NCBI GenBank assembly: GCA_050084985.1
Contig: JBITNC010000001.1
Coordinates: forward strand, 74,214,001 to 74,278,000
Direction of reading: 5' to 3'
DNA length: 64,000 nucleotides
DNA from: Nageia nagi
Lineage: Eukaryota > Pinophyta
The notes below the pieces were generated by a model that did not search any database, was not told where the DNA came from, and was given only the letters and a program-made list of their open reading frames with translations. Position 1 is the stretch's first letter; each line of letters starts with the position of its first letter. A program made the translations under genes and the position numbers. Below, in pieces: positions 1 to 11,531 of this stretch.

Positions 1-954
1 GGATATTAAGAGTAGTAGAGTATCTTAGTATCCATTTGAAAAATGTTATTTGTTTATTTAGTAATTACTACAAAAGTACCTTTGATTATCTTAATTTTAA
101 GATCCATCAAGTGGTATTAGATCATGTATAAGGTAACAACGTTGTTGTTGAGAGAGGTATGCCTGAACCTAGATCTTATTTATAATATTTTATTTTTTTA
201 TTTTTTAAAATACATATATTTATAGTATTACTGTAATATTTTTAGTTATTGTTATTGTTGTTAATGGTTGTAAATATCTATAGCATGTATTTATTTGAAA
301 GAATATTCTAATCCTTTGTATCTTTGTTGTAACACACTAAGCTCTTTCAATAATAGTTTGAAATCTAAAAAGTTATAGTGAAATATGGCCACATAACCCA
401 TAATAGATAGAATTCATGCTTATTTATATAGCTTCATTTGTTATTTCTATTTACTATTAAAAATAATTTCAATGGATTCTACTATGAATAACTTATTGTT
501 TAACATGAGTCTTTCAACCATTGTAATGGTGAATATTTTATTTTTGTTAGTTTAACAAAAGTTAATCTAGCTATTTTCATGGTAGACAATGTTCTTACAT
601 AAATTTTTGCATGGAAATAGGACTATTATTTCTTAATTGTACATATTAATGTGTACACAAAAATAACATGATAGTAAATTTTCATAAGTTGAATGATGCT
701 TATATTTCTATTTCCTTTATTTGATTAGTTTAAATTTTTGAAATGTTTACCAAAATGAGTAACTTTATAAGATATTACTGTGTTGCACATTTTAATAAAA
801 ATTGTTTATTTTTTTAATGTTAATGTTATAAAAAAAGAAAATGGTTTACTATTTTTAGTTTCCATTCTATACTAAAAATGGTTTTATATTTACACTGAAC
901 TCTTATGTGGAATAAATAGGCCTATGCATTGAAATAATATATGATGTAAACGTA
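1..954. other. AT-rich intergenic sequence, nothing recognised
   Basis: I read both strands and found no long open frame, no recognisable protein motif and no terminal-repeat structure. The sequence is AT-rich with many short T and A runs. It may be very old transposon sequence, but nothing visible supports a specific family. Confidence 0.6.
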
Positions 955-1795
955 GGCTATACCTTGGTTTATGTGATGCAACATAGTGTTATGGAGAGTA
1001 AAAATAGGTTATGTGATCATATAATACTTTATGCAAACTTCATAATCCTTATGTGGTTGATTGAACCCTTGTGCCATGTAAATAATCCTTATGCATTCAA
1101 TAGCATCCTTATGCAATGAAACCAAACCTTATGCGGTTAATAAAATCTTTATGTGATGAAACCAACCCTTGTGTGGTCAATAGAATCTTGTGTGGTAAAA
1201 TCAACTCTTGTACGATAAAGCCTATGTGGAGGATAGAACCTGTGCATGTTGAAATCAACACTTATGTGGAAAATCCTATAAGGATGATAGAAACCTTATG
1301 CAATAAAAATAACTCTTATGCGGTAAAGCCTATGCTAATGATAGAACCCTTGTGTGGTTAAATCAACCCTTATTCGATAAAGCTTATGTAGTGAATAGAA
1401 CCCTTGTGCAACCAATAGAACCCTTATAATGAATCAATCCTTGTGTTGTAAAGCCTATGAGGATGAAAGAACCCTTATGTGCAGGAAGAAACCCTTATGT
1501 TGTTAAGAGAATCATTATGCAATCAATGAAAACCTCATATGGTCAATAGAACCCTTGTGCGATAAAGCCTATGTGGATGAAAGAACCTTCAATAGTGAAA
1601 AAAACCCTTGTGAAATCATTAGAACCCTTATGCCATGAAATCATCACTTGTATGGTAAAGCTATGCTAATGAAAAACCCTTATGCAGTGAAAGAAACCTT
1701 TGGGCATTAAGCCCAAAATAAGGCTTATGCAGTCAAGATGAACCTTATGTGCTAGGGATAAGGATTATCAATAGAAATGGATCTTATGTGATAGA
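955..1795. repeat. Degenerate tandem repeat, short period
   Basis: The stretch is built from many diverged copies of a short block containing the words aacccttatg, gcgataaagcctatg and gtcaatagaaccc. Copies differ by substitutions and small indels, with a spacing of roughly 20-30 bases. An 81-codon open frame at 1116-1361 is only the repeat read through: its peptide also repeats, with words such as KPM and IEPLC. I see no coding signal beyond the repeat. It looks like an old minisatellite. Confidence 0.75.
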
Positions 1796-2639
1796 ATGAC
1801 ACTTGTTAAATGGATTAGTTTCATGTTCAATGGTCAAATATTAATTTTTTTATATGTTAAAATTAGTTAAAAAATTTTAAAAATCCAACAAAAAAGAATG
1901 GACTAATTCTGAGCTAAAATTCAAAAGATATTTGGTTTTATGATTACCACTATTTTGGAACCTCTTTTTTATCAAACATTACAATAAATAATTCATACAA
2001 AATTCAAAATAGCTCAAAAAAATTTGAAAGTTGGTTTGTACTTTGATACACCTCCTTGCTCATGAAAAAATTTACCAAAAAAATTATAACTTCATTTTCT
2101 AATTTTCTAGAAAAATGGCCAAAAGTTCATTTTTCTAGATCTTTTGTTTTGGGCTACAAATGGCCAAAATATCAATTTTTTATCACTCTTTTGTAAAGTT
2201 TTTTGAAAAATTGAATTCCTAATTTTTGGCTAGCCCATACTAAAAGTTAGTAATTTTTTCTACATTTTCAGATTTTATTGAAATTTCTACATATTGAAAT
2301 AAATTGAAATGGGTTTCCAAAACTATCATTTGTTTCTAATAATTCCTCATAAATAATATTTTACAAGCTTTTGAGTTTCTTTTGAAAATTGTACAAATTA
2401 CTATTAAAACCATAACTATAATTTTTTTAAAGAGGCATATTATGCATTCTTCTATGATCTACTTTTTAAAATAAATTACTAAAATGTAATTATTGATAGA
2501 TCTTAAATCATTTATTATGAAGGAAATATAGTTCATAATTGTAATCAAATATTACAAGATGATAATAACTAGTTAAAAAAATTCATCCTTTATGTTTGCC
2601 TAAACCTATCAATAATTGAATCTTGTATCTTTCACAGAA
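1796..2639. other. AT-rich intergenic or possible decayed LTR, no gene
   Basis: No coding motif is visible. The sequence has many A and T runs and lies directly upstream of a copia gag relic, so part of it could be that element's 5' LTR and leader. I could not find a tRNA primer-binding site or a matching second LTR to confirm this. Confidence 0.45.
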
Positions 2640-2689
2640 AAGTGGTAGAAAATGTGTTATGTTTCTCTCTTAAGTATATATTGGATGGC

Positions 2690-3230
2690 ACCAATTATGG
2701 CATATGGGATCTTAGAATGATAACTGAATTCTAGGCCAAATAATTATGGAAAGTTGTTAATGGAGAAGAAGTTGTAATTGTTTAGCCAAGGGCTCTTGAA
2801 GCCTATAATTTGAAACATCAGTAAGCTTTATCTATGATATTCAAGGCTGTGTATGATGAGATCCTTATGATTATTTCTTATTTTGATAATTCTAACAATG
2901 TTTGAGCTTTATTGAGGAAAATATATCTTTGATCCGATCAAACAAGAAAATTTACCTTATTGTCCAAAATTTTCAACACCACACAATATGAGAATGAAAT
3001 TATTGTTGTACTTTTGGCAAGGATGAAAGACATAAGGACTCAACTCATGGCTTGCAATTATGATTGATTAAATGAAAATATTTTGTGTTTCATTATTTTA
3101 AGGAATCATTTTGAGAAATTTACCAATTTTGTGGATATTCTCAACACAAGAGTTAATCAATGAGAAGCTATGACTCTTGAGTCTTTTTCTAAGATCTTAA
3201 TTCAACATTAAAGTACTCCAAATCTAAGCA
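2690..3230 (+). pseudogene. Copia gag relic
   Basis: Reading across frameshifts gives the start of a copia gag (UBN2-type). A block resembling NYGIWDLRM, as in the family's N-Y-x-x-W-x-x-R-M motif, is followed by LWKVVNGEE. Further on, text resembling the NELINEGEALSLESL part of such gags appears near 3130-3200. Numerous stop codons interrupt it. It would have encoded the capsid protein of the element. No CCHC zinc knuckle is recognisable downstream; the region 3270-3560 is Lys/Asn-rich. Confidence 0.6.
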
Positions 3231-3589
3231 AATTGAAACTTGAAATATTTTTAAGGAACCAAATATTGCTCTCATTGTTTTAAAGAAATATTTCAATAAG
3301 AAAGAGAACTATAAGCAAAAGAAAGAAAACAAGAATCAACCAATCAAGAAGAAATATCAAACTAGATAAAGAAATGATCAAAACTAGCAAGCAAGTAATA
3401 ACAACAAAAATAATGCTTATGTTCAAAATCCAAAGTTTGATGGTAACTATAACTTTTATGGTATTTATGTTCATAAGGAAAAAACTTATTATAAGTAGAA
3501 CAACAAAAATAGAAACTTTTATGGAAAGAAAAATTACAAACTGAAAAAAAATAATGTAACTAGAAAAACCATGAATAAAGAAGTTTCAT

Positions 3590-3700
3590 TTGCTTATGTT
3601 TCTTGTCTTTACTCTAATCATAATTTTATTTCTAATGAATGGATTCTTGATTCTAGCTACACACAACATATGAGTTATCAAAAATAAAATTTTCAATTTT
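3590..3700 (+). pseudogene. Copia aspartic protease relic
   Basis: The peptide EWILDSSYTQHMSYQK is readable near 3637-3685. It matches the copia retropepsin signature W-I-L-D-S-G-A-T-x-H-M. The catalytic aspartate and the serine after it remain, but the glycine of DSG has become serine, and a stop follows within a few codons. It sits between gag and integrase, as expected for copia. Confidence 0.7.
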
Positions 3701-4007
3701 TTCATAAACAAAGATTTGATTATGTTATTATTGGTGATAATAATAAACTATAAGTTTTTAGAATTGGGAGTGTTTGCATTAATGAAAGAATTTTGGACAA
3801 TGTTTTATTTATTTTTTGATCTTAAAAGGAATTTATCATTAGCCTTATATATTGCAATGAGGGTTATATTATTGAATTAATAGGAGTTGGTTGGAATATT
3901 AAAAAGTGAACTACAACTATTGTCTTAAGAATAATCAACAATAATTTATATATTATGACTAAATCAACTCTAAAACATTATCTTGTTGTGATATTTTCTC
4001 AAAAACT

Positions 4008-4640
4008 AGTTTATGGCATCAAAGGATTGGACACATCAACTACAATAAATTACAAATTATGAAGAAAGGAAATCTTACGCATGGCTTGCCTTCAATAACA
4101 ACTGACATGGGTCTATGTGAAAATTGTATACTAGGAAAGATGAGTAGAAAAAAATTTAATAAAGATAATATAATAAAAGCAAATTAGACTCTACAACCTT
4201 TGCATACTTACTTAATGGGTCTGTTTCAAGTAAAATCTCTTAAAGGCCATTCATATGCACTAGCTTTTATAGATGATTACAACATAATAACTTTTTTATA
4301 TTTTCTGAAAAATAAATTAGATTGTTTTGAAAAGTTTGTTGAAAATTGAATTGATTACAAGATTAAAATGCTCTAATCTAATAATGGAGAAGAATACATA
4401 AGTAATGAATTTCATGATTTTTGCTCTAATATTGGTATAAAACATCAATTCTCTATTTCTTACATTTCTTAGTAGAATGGAGTAGTTGAAAGGAAAAATA
4501 GATCCATTATGGATATGGCAAGGTGTATGTTGTGATCTTTCAAAATTCTTGTGGGCAGAGGTAGTAAACATAGCAGTCTACATACTTAATAGACATCCAA
4601 CTAAAGCAATAGATGAAAAATCTTCTTTTGAAGCTTGAAC
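4008..4640 (+). pseudogene. Copia pre-integrase and integrase core relic
   Basis: The pre-integrase motif LWHQRIGHINYNKL (HHCC-type zinc region) is readable from about 4010, followed by CENCILGKMSRKKF near 4120. The core follows with GHSYALAFIDDYN (first catalytic Asp region), SNNGEEYISNEF (second Asp now changed near the S-D-N-G-G-E-Y/F consensus) and QNGVVERKNR (catalytic Glu region). Several in-frame stops and shifts interrupt the frame, including one just before QNGVVERK. It once encoded the enzyme that inserts the element's cDNA into host DNA. Confidence 0.85.
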
Positions 4641-4986
4641 TAGTAAGAAGCCAACTCTTTCTCATTTTAAAATCTTTTTGTGTTTGTGTAATCTTTTGTA
4701 GTATTAGAAAAGAGAAATAAATTGGATAATAGATTAGAGAAATATATTTTTATTATTTAGGATGATCAACATAAAGCATATAGAGTTTATTTTCCATTCT
4801 CTAGATAATTAAAAGTGGTAAGGGATATTAAATTTGATAAGTAATCTTTAATATCCAATTTCAATGATAATGTTATTATTGAGAATGTTCTAAAGAAGCC
4901 CAAATGACTTATACAAACTTTAAGATATTTTCTATTACAATAAATATTCCCAACCATAAAGTTACAAGAAGCATGATATCCAATAC

Positions 4987-5414
4987 ATGTCTTTACTAGC
5001 CAAAATACAATCACAAGATAAGCATCAGTCCTTCAATGAAGTAACTCAAAATCCTCATTGGGTAGAAGCTATGAAATCTATAATTTATACACTATTAAAA
5101 AATGAAGCTTGGGAATTAGTTCCTCCTCCATCCAATATAAATATTATTGGTAATAACTGGATGTTCAAAATTAAGTACAATTCAAATGGTAATATAAAGA
5201 AATACAAAGTCAAACTTGTAGCTAAGGGATTTATACAAAAGCATGGAATCGATTATATTGAAATCTTTGCTCCTATAGCTAAAATGTCAATTGTTAGATT
5301 GATTATTGCTCTTATTATTGCTTAAAATCAAAATATATTCCAATTGGATGTTAAGTCTTAAATATTTATACTTAAAAATAAAAGGAGATTACATAACAAT
5401 AAACCAAATGCAAG
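4987..5414 (+). pseudogene. Copia reverse transcriptase (RVT_2) N-terminal relic
   Basis: A 112-codon open stretch (4987-5325) reads as the start of the copia reverse transcriptase domain. It shows PHWVEAMKSI, NEAWELVPPP, KYNSNGNIKKYKVKLVAKGF, DYIEIFAPIAK and then, past a stop, FQLDVKS. The segment after LDVKS is hard to align. The catalytic YVDD box, which lies further on in complete copies, is absent because the element is cut off by an opposite-strand LTR. This is the N-terminal third of the domain only. Confidence 0.85.
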
Positions 5415-5860
5415 TGTAACAAGTCAACAATAAAGAAATACCAAATTTGTAGAACTACCACATAATATTTTATTAAGTGCAAAGAGAAACATACATTCTA
5501 GAGTCAATTATGTAAGGAGGAGGATTCACTCTAGTAAGTAAAAACTAATAGAGCTACAATATTGAAGAGAATAGTACAATCTCATATGATGACATGCAAA
5601 AGATTACAAAATGGAGAGTATCCTATACTTTCCTCTCACCTGAACTACCTTATTTAAAATATTTTCCAAAAAGGTTCTAAAAATATGCTTTTGTAGTTAC
5701 AAAAACTAAAAATAGGCTATCATTGTTACAAAAACTAAATATGCAATTAATATACCAAAAATAGCATATCCTTCAATTCATAGGTAGTGCAATAGTAGGA
5801 GATCCAAAAAATAGAAATACTAATAATGTAGGCATGCACCCATAAGATCACTACTTTACA
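5415..5860 (-). repeat. 3' LTR of a minus-strand copia element
   Basis: Read on the minus strand, the block begins TGTAAAGTAGTG at 5860, directly after a polypurine tract AGGGGGAGAT (5861-5870). It ends ...GACTTGTTACA at 5415. This gives TG...CA ends and a length of about 446 bp. The inner boundary next to the polypurine tract is well supported. The outer boundary could instead be at 5349, where another TG starts. I found no second LTR copy in the window. Confidence 0.6.
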
Positions 5861-6765
5861 ATCTCCCCCTTGATCAAAATGGGGTGCACTCTAAGGTAAA
5901 TTCTAGCAAAAATGTTCTTTGGCCAAGGCTTTAGTGAAGATGTCTACAAACTAATCACTAGTACAATAATATTAAAATTGAAGAAAGCCATCTTCCACCA
6001 ACCCTCTTATGAAATGATTCCTAATATCAATATATTTGGACCTATTATGAAACACTAGATTTTTCATCATTGTAATGGTACTTGCATTATAACAATGGAT
6101 ATAAATGGGAAATCCAAGATCCATACCAAGCTCACCAAACAACCTCTCTAGCCAAATAGCTTGTGCTCAAGTTGAAGATGCAATAATATACTCTACCTTT
6201 GATATAGAAGGAGCCATTGTTTCTTATTTATTGCTATTCCAAGAAAGGAGACACTCACCAAAGAAGAAAGAAATACCTGGAGTTACTCTTCTTATCATCA
6301 AAATAACCTACCTAATTAACATCTATATAGGCTGTAAGATTATTAGTCTCACTAGATTTATACAAAAACCCATAGGTATTCATTCTAATAACATATCAAA
6401 GAATTTATTTGGCACCATTCTAATGATAATCATGAGGAGACTACATGAACCTAACTACCAAACTCACAACATACATAATGTCTGGCCTTGTGGGAGTCAA
6501 GTACATAAAAATACCAACTAAATATCTTTACAAAGTGGCATCAACAAGAGGAGAGGGATCCTCTTTCATTTGTATATGACCAATAATAAGAGGAGTATCA
6601 ATAGAGTAACATTCTCTCATGCCAAAATTAGTAAGCATATATTCAACATACATGGACTATGAAATGAAATTTCCAGAAGAGGATTGTTGAAATTGCATGA
6701 TAAGAAAATATCTCATCTCCTCTAAGTCACTCATCTCAAATTCATTAACCATGAAGTGAAAGGAA
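5861..6765 (-). pseudogene. Minus-strand copia reverse transcriptase C-terminus and RNase H relic
   Basis: On the minus strand, from 6765 downwards, I read motifs of a copia polyprotein's last third across frameshifts. They include MSDLEEMRYFL, FGMRECYSIDTPL, YLVGIFMYLTPTRPD, AIWLERLFGELGMDLG, SKYIDIRNHFIRG and finally the polypurine tract. The S-K-Y-I-D-I-R-x-H-F-I-R block is the classic end of copia RNase H. The plus-strand open frame 6105-6521 is merely the antisense shadow of this region. The 5' part of the element (gag to early RT) is missing on the right. Confidence 0.85.
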
Positions 6766-6827
6766 GATCCTCACACTCTGCATAGGGTCCATTGCCTCCA
6801 CATGGATGTTGTCATGAATCATAATAG

Positions 6828-7051
6828 TTAGTGATATGCAAGTATAGCCTTTGCCAACTTGGCTAGTGAATATACATCTTTTAGAGTTGGTGGATTAAAT
6901 ATGACTACATTATTTTTGACTTCTACCCTTAATCCATTAGTGAATAAATGAAGGGTTAATTTCATATCTATCACATAGTCATCACAAAAACCTTCAAAAT
7001 CATCAATATAGTTGTGCACATAATCAATATGAAATGGTGGAGCAATAGTAT

Positions 7052-7058
<7 letters not shown>
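6828..7058 (-). pseudogene. Gypsy-type gag fragment (minus strand)
   Basis: A 76-codon open stretch on the minus strand ends with FTNGLRVEVKNNV, FNPPTLKDVYSLAKLAE-like text, the well-known C-terminal part of Ty3/gypsy gag (helix after the Retrotrans_gag core). It is a partial capsid sequence. Its 5' side abuts an (AT)n tract and its 3' side is cut where the minus-strand copia sequence starts. No zinc knuckle follows. Probably part of the same element as the leader and LTR to its right. Confidence 0.65.

Positions 7059-7110
<52 letters not shown>
7057..7110. repeat. (AT)27 microsatellite
   Basis: An uninterrupted AT dinucleotide run of 54 bases. It starts exactly at the upstream edge of the minus-strand gypsy gag open frame. 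Confidence 0.98.
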
Positions 7111-7113
<3 letters not shown>

Positions 7114-8024
7114 CTAATCTAAATATCCTAATTTAGAGTGTCCAATAGGTCTTGTTCACAACCTCAAAATGGGACCTCTTTACAAAAAATTGAAAAAAGG
7201 TGTAATATCAAGAAACCTTCCGAATGCCATAACTTTTTGTACAGGTATTTAATTGATGGCAATGATACACCATTGGAAATATCTTGATGAGAGCATGCAA
7301 AAATATTCATCACATGAACCCCTTTGGACCAATAATGACTGCCCAAAAGCTAAAATAAGAAACACACATCATTACAGAAATTAAAGATGAAACTCCACAA
7401 ATTGAAATGATGACATTGTTGCTTTAAGCCTTCCAATATCTGATTAAACACTCTAACATGCAATTTATCCCTAATACTATATGATACTAGTGTGAAAAAC
7501 CCAAATACTCATAAGCCCTTATTTAAGCCTACAAAAACTTACACATTTTGGATCTCACCCTTTTCTATCCTGACAACTAGATCTGCAAATGTTAGGGTTT
7601 CTCTTTGACCTACCACCAAACCATGATTATGAATATCATCTACCATATCATAAACATAAAGTTGTATGCACCCCAAAAACTAGATCTAGCCTCCCTTGGC
7701 ATTTTCTTCATGGGATCTTCCTCCAAATGCTCATGCATAGCCTCAAATCCTCTTGAGATGTCTTCTACCAATAAAACTATTGCACATACATTCTATGATT
7801 GGATTTGCTTTCACTCACAAGCTTCTACTATGAATCTCCCATAAATCTACCAAAAAGACAAAAAGGGCTTGCACTGCATAAATCCACCCATGCAAGCAAA
7901 ACCACTCAAAACTCCAAAATCACTCAACAAAAAAAATCACTCATAGATAATAAAAACCACTCACATTAACAATAAAACTACCCATAAGAGCCAAAATCAA
8001 AGCTTTGATATAATATATTAAGAT
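7111..8024 (-). other. Probable gypsy 5' leader / gag upstream region, no intact gene
   Basis: No open frame of note is visible. On the minus strand the right end begins with a degraded initiator-Met primer-binding site, ATATCAAAGCTTTGATTTTGG (about 8000-8020; family consensus TGGTATCAGAGC), next to a putative LTR. This suggests the stretch is the leader and early gag region of the gypsy element whose gag remnant lies at 6828-7058. The protein sequence is too decayed to read. Confidence 0.4.
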
Positions 8025-8399
8025 CTTAACAGATCATAATTGGATTATGACTTAATCTTATTAAAAAACACTAATTCTACACTTATGAATCACTTGTGTC
8101 ACTTCAAGGAGGGCTCCTCCTTGAGAATCACTTCTCACATAAAGCTCAACTCATTCTTCTTCTTCCTATTTCAATAATAGGAAAACCCCCTATAAATAGC
8201 TTTTACAACATATGTAACCCAATGCATAGTTCATATGGAACTAAACACAAGTCCTATTCCTAATACATTTTATGGGATCATAACACACACTTAATATAAT
8301 ATAATCCTAAACTATATTTATTAATGAACTGTAGTTTTCTTTTACTTTGATTCTACATTCACACCATTCAAATTTACTTTAAGGTCTCCAATCCTAACA
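8025..8399 (-). repeat. Putative 5' LTR of a minus-strand gypsy element
   Basis: On the minus strand this block starts TGTTAGGATTGGAGACC at 8399. It ends near 8025 just before a decayed PBS. It contains CCTATAAATAG on the plus strand near 8190, but a promoter for this element would need to read on the minus strand. No second copy was found, so the call rests on the PBS position and the TGTTAG start. Confidence 0.4.
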
Positions 8400-10139
8400 T
8401 AATATATTATTAATTAATCAATACTCTAAATGGATAAATGAGGCTTATTCAATATATTAAGAAGATATATCTCAATATATTCTCTAAGTATGATCATATT
8501 TTGGAAACAAGGCATGTCAAAACTTAATTATTTTATAAGGAATAGAGTACATCATATCATGCATAGGACCTTACTTTGCAAATAATAAGATATCTCATTA
8601 ATTCACTAGATAAGGGATCTATAATTACATCAAATTTAATATGATTATCACCATTGATTATGGTCATACTTAGGAATATTTCTTGTCTTAAATAATATCT
8701 TTCACATGTTAATGCCTCATCATACTTGGGGTATCAAATTAGTATATATTATTATTGTACAATTTACAATAACCATATTTACATAAGTATTGTCAACTTT
8801 GAAGGGGTCTTTATCACCATCCTTATCCTTGATGAATGTCCATCAATTTACCATTATCCTCGATCATGCACCTAGTAAAGAGAAACAAGATTATATAGTG
8901 TTGAGTACTAAGATTGGGTGAGAGTATACTGAGGATTAGGATATCTCTTTTTCAATTGATGATATGTATCCTACTTGTAAATTCTTCATATCTCTATCCA
9001 TTTTTTTAAAATAATATTATTATAGGTAGTAAAACAACAATTACTCCTTCTTAGGTCTCAATAGGATTTAAGTCTTATTTAATACTAGCTATCTTCCTTG
9101 ATCATGGAGTCAAACAAAAATTCAAATTATCATCATTCATCATCCTCAATAATAATTTCAAGCAATATCATTCCAAATCAATACTCCATTAGGATCTCGA
9201 TAGGATTTAGGTCTTATTAAAAGACTACCTATCCTCTTCTATCATGGAGTTTAACTATGTCATAATTAACAACAAAGATGATCATCATCATTAAAATATC
9301 TTATCTATATCAAGGATAGAATTAAATATAATGATCACTTCTAAACTCAATTCCAGTAAAATCAATATAGTAATTTCATATATCAACCAATTTTCTTCAA
9401 ACCCCAAGTAATAAACTCACACTTTAGAATTACTATTAAGTTGTAGCCATTATTTATTACTGAAAAATGCACACTTCAAAATCTTATAAAATAAAGTAAC
9501 TATCTTAATACAAATCTATCATTTTAATAACTTTATCTTGTCTCTAAAGCAATAATCCATGACTAGTGTTATTATTATTATTATTTTAACATTATTTATT
9601 TATTATTAGATCCTCAACGATATCATGGATTGTATTATATTAGAATACACTAGTGACTTAGTCACTTATTTGTAACATGGGTTCCAAAAGTTAATGTAAA
9701 ATATAGTTTCTTATTATCTTTTTTGCTGATGTGAACAAGACAAAAAGGGTCAGGCTATGGTTATCTACAAAAATACATTCCATTTGCTTCACTTCCTTTA
9801 TTCCTTTTTGTATTCTTAATTAGGGTGAGATAGGAGTATAATATCATTCACTCCTTCCATTCTAACTTATATGATGTGAGGATGGTTCAACCATATCACT
9901 ACTTGATTTCTTCATGTTCTTGGAATACATGGTTTGGGGAAAAAATGTTAATATCATTTCATGAAGCATATTAGAGTAGGAAAAGAAAATAATAAGTCAT
10001 CTCTAGATGTCTAAAACTATACTAATACAAAGTTGGCTTCTGTACGTTGGCTAATGAGTAGTAGGCATTGTCTATCCAATCTTCTAAATGTCTCTTAAAA
10101 ATTGTGCTCCTATTAGACTTTTTAGAAATTTTCTGGTGA
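8400..10139. other. Intergenic AT-rich sequence, no gene seen
   Basis: No coding motif, LTR pair or RNA gene is recognisable on either strand. The only clear structure is a pair of diverged direct repeats at 9048-9255. A short TTATTATTATT run lies near 9570-9600. Confidence 0.5.
9048..9255. repeat. Pair of diverged direct repeats (about 65 bp, spacing 138)
   Basis: The words TTAGGTCTCAATAGGATTTA, agtcttatt, actagctatc and atcatggagt recur, with changes, as TTAGGATCTCGATAGGATTTA, ggtcttatt, gactacctatc and atcatggagt about 138 bases later. This is a duplicated segment of unknown origin, possibly inside an old LTR. Confidence 0.65.
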
Positions 10140-10600
10140 TCTGACAAGGCATTTATTCAATCAATATCTAGGGGGAATTTATTCAAACCAATGCCCTGGG
10201 AGAATTGATTCAACAAATGCCTTGGGGGCATTGATTTAATGAATGCTCCTTGGAGCATTGATTCAACAAATGCCCCTAAGATGTAAATAAAAATTTTGGG
10301 ACTTAAATGGTTTTGATGAAATGCTAGATGGTATAGTGGTTAGAACATTGAACTACAAGGTAGGTAGTCACAAGTTTGAATCTTAGTAGTCATTTTTGAA
10401 CATTTGACACTTAGAATATTTTTTGCAAATTTCAGGGTATTGATTGAATCAATGCCCTTAGGGATATTCGTTGAATCAATGCCCAATCGAGCATGATTTT
10501 TGTAAATTTTAGAAGAATTCGTTGAATCAATTCCCAAGGGCATTCATTGAATCAATGCTTTTGGAGGAATTCATTGAATCAATGTTCAATCAGAAACATT
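10140..10600. repeat. Degenerate tandem repeat, period about 26 bp, in two blocks
   Basis: Blocks at about 10155-10280 and 10430-10600 consist of imperfect copies of a unit with the core ATTGATTCAACAAATGCCC or ATTCATTGAATCAATGCCC, followed by a short G-rich link. About nine copies are recognisable. On the minus strand the second block gives a repeated GIDSTN peptide, which only reflects the repeat. Between the blocks lies a tRNA-like segment. Confidence 0.75.
10323..10392 (+). other. tRNA-like segment (possible SINE head or tRNA relic)
   Basis: About 70 bases show an A-box-like GGTATAGTGGTTAGAAC and, 30 bases on, a B-box-like AAGTTTGAATCTT (tRNA consensus GGTTCGANNCC). The spacing is right for a tRNA gene. 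The acceptor stem does not pair convincingly and the anticodon arm is poor, so it is not a functional tRNA. It may be the tRNA-derived 5' part of a SINE or a decayed tRNA copy. Confidence 0.45.
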
Positions 10601-11312
10601 TCAAAATGAGAATACCTAAACTTATAGGTCTAATACAAGCACGAATTTTAAAATGCATTTAGAAGGCTGGATAGACAATGCTTGAGTAGTGTGGACACTA
10701 CAGGTGAACACATTAATAGGCTAGACCAGAATAGAACATCGAGAGATTTAGCTTATGGGAGAGCAAGCAAAAACTAGAGGGTCAAAGAAATTTTAGGCGA
10801 ACATTATATGAAAAGGGGAATAGATAAGGTAATGAGGCCACCTTATCTCGTGCACGTGACAAACTTGACTAAAGAAACGTATTTCTATCTGAACAAATTC
10901 ATGTTGGAATGGATCGGACTATAGACAGATAAGGGAAAATAGCACCCATCTTCATGAGAGTTTGTAGTTCAATAATTAGTTTCTTCTGTCCGTAACTTGA
11001 TGTAGATTGATATTCGAAGAGTTTTACATACTTGGAGGCTTAAATAAAGTCTAGTAGTGTGATCAAGAGGAGCTACTACAATCAACCAGACTAAAGTTTA
11101 GGATCAGGTCTTTGCCTATTTTCTCAATGATTATCATTTGATCACAAGAATTTTAAACTCATTTTAGGATCACCTTCTAAGATTACCATTTACAGTCATA
11201 TTTGAAAAAGGAGATTACTGAGTCTTACTTCTAACAACTCCAAAAGAAAATAACCTCGTCTTCCCTAAACTCCGTAATCCACCATTATCCCTTTTTTCCA
11301 TGACTTAAGGAT
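10601..11312. other. Intergenic sequence, somewhat less AT-rich, no gene seen
   Basis: No coding motif could be assigned. A palindromic CACGTG (G-box core) occurs at 10853-10858, but no adjacent gene gives it a role. Confidence 0.45.
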
Positions 11313-11531
11313 TTGAAACATAGCAAGGAGAAAGGTTTGGAAGGTAACCATATACAGGGCACTATCACTGATATGATTCTCCAGCATAGGGAGGGCGCAA
11401 GATTTTACTATCGTTGCCATGAGGGTGGCCACCTTCTCTCATTTCAAGACCATTCCCAGAGAATAACATTCATCGAGCATCTATCTCCCGAGACTCATCA
11501 GGGCCACGTCAGCATTGTTGTAAGCATATAG
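11313..11531 (+). pseudogene. Fragment with a zinc-knuckle-like motif, possibly retroelement gag/ORF1
   Basis: A 72-codon open frame contains FYYRCHEGGHLLSF. This resembles a retroviral-type CCHC zinc knuckle (C-x2-C-x4-H-x4-C) in which the first and last cysteines have been lost. The rest of the frame (FIEHLSPETHQGHVS) is not recognised. Such knuckles occur in gag proteins and in LINE ORF1. With no neighbours of those types I cannot place it further. Confidence 0.3.

Larger units (their letters stand above)
2640..5414 (+). mobile_element. Degenerate Ty1/copia retrotransposon (plus strand), 3' truncated
   Basis: In the order gag, protease, integrase, reverse transcriptase, this stretch carries diagnostic copia pieces in forward orientation; integrase before reverse transcriptase defines Ty1/copia. 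All frames are broken by many stops and shifts, so it is an ancient inactive copy. Its reverse transcriptase stops shortly after the LDVK motif, near 5350-5414. There it meets the LTR of a second copia element in the opposite orientation. I found no 5' LTR. The missing RNase H and 3' LTR could have been lost in that collision. Confidence 0.8.

Noticed and set aside
6105-6521. 138-codon open frame on the plus strand
   Set aside because: It is the antisense of a minus-strand copia RNase H region. The motifs (SKYIDIRNHFIRG, AIWLERLFGEL) are on the other strand.
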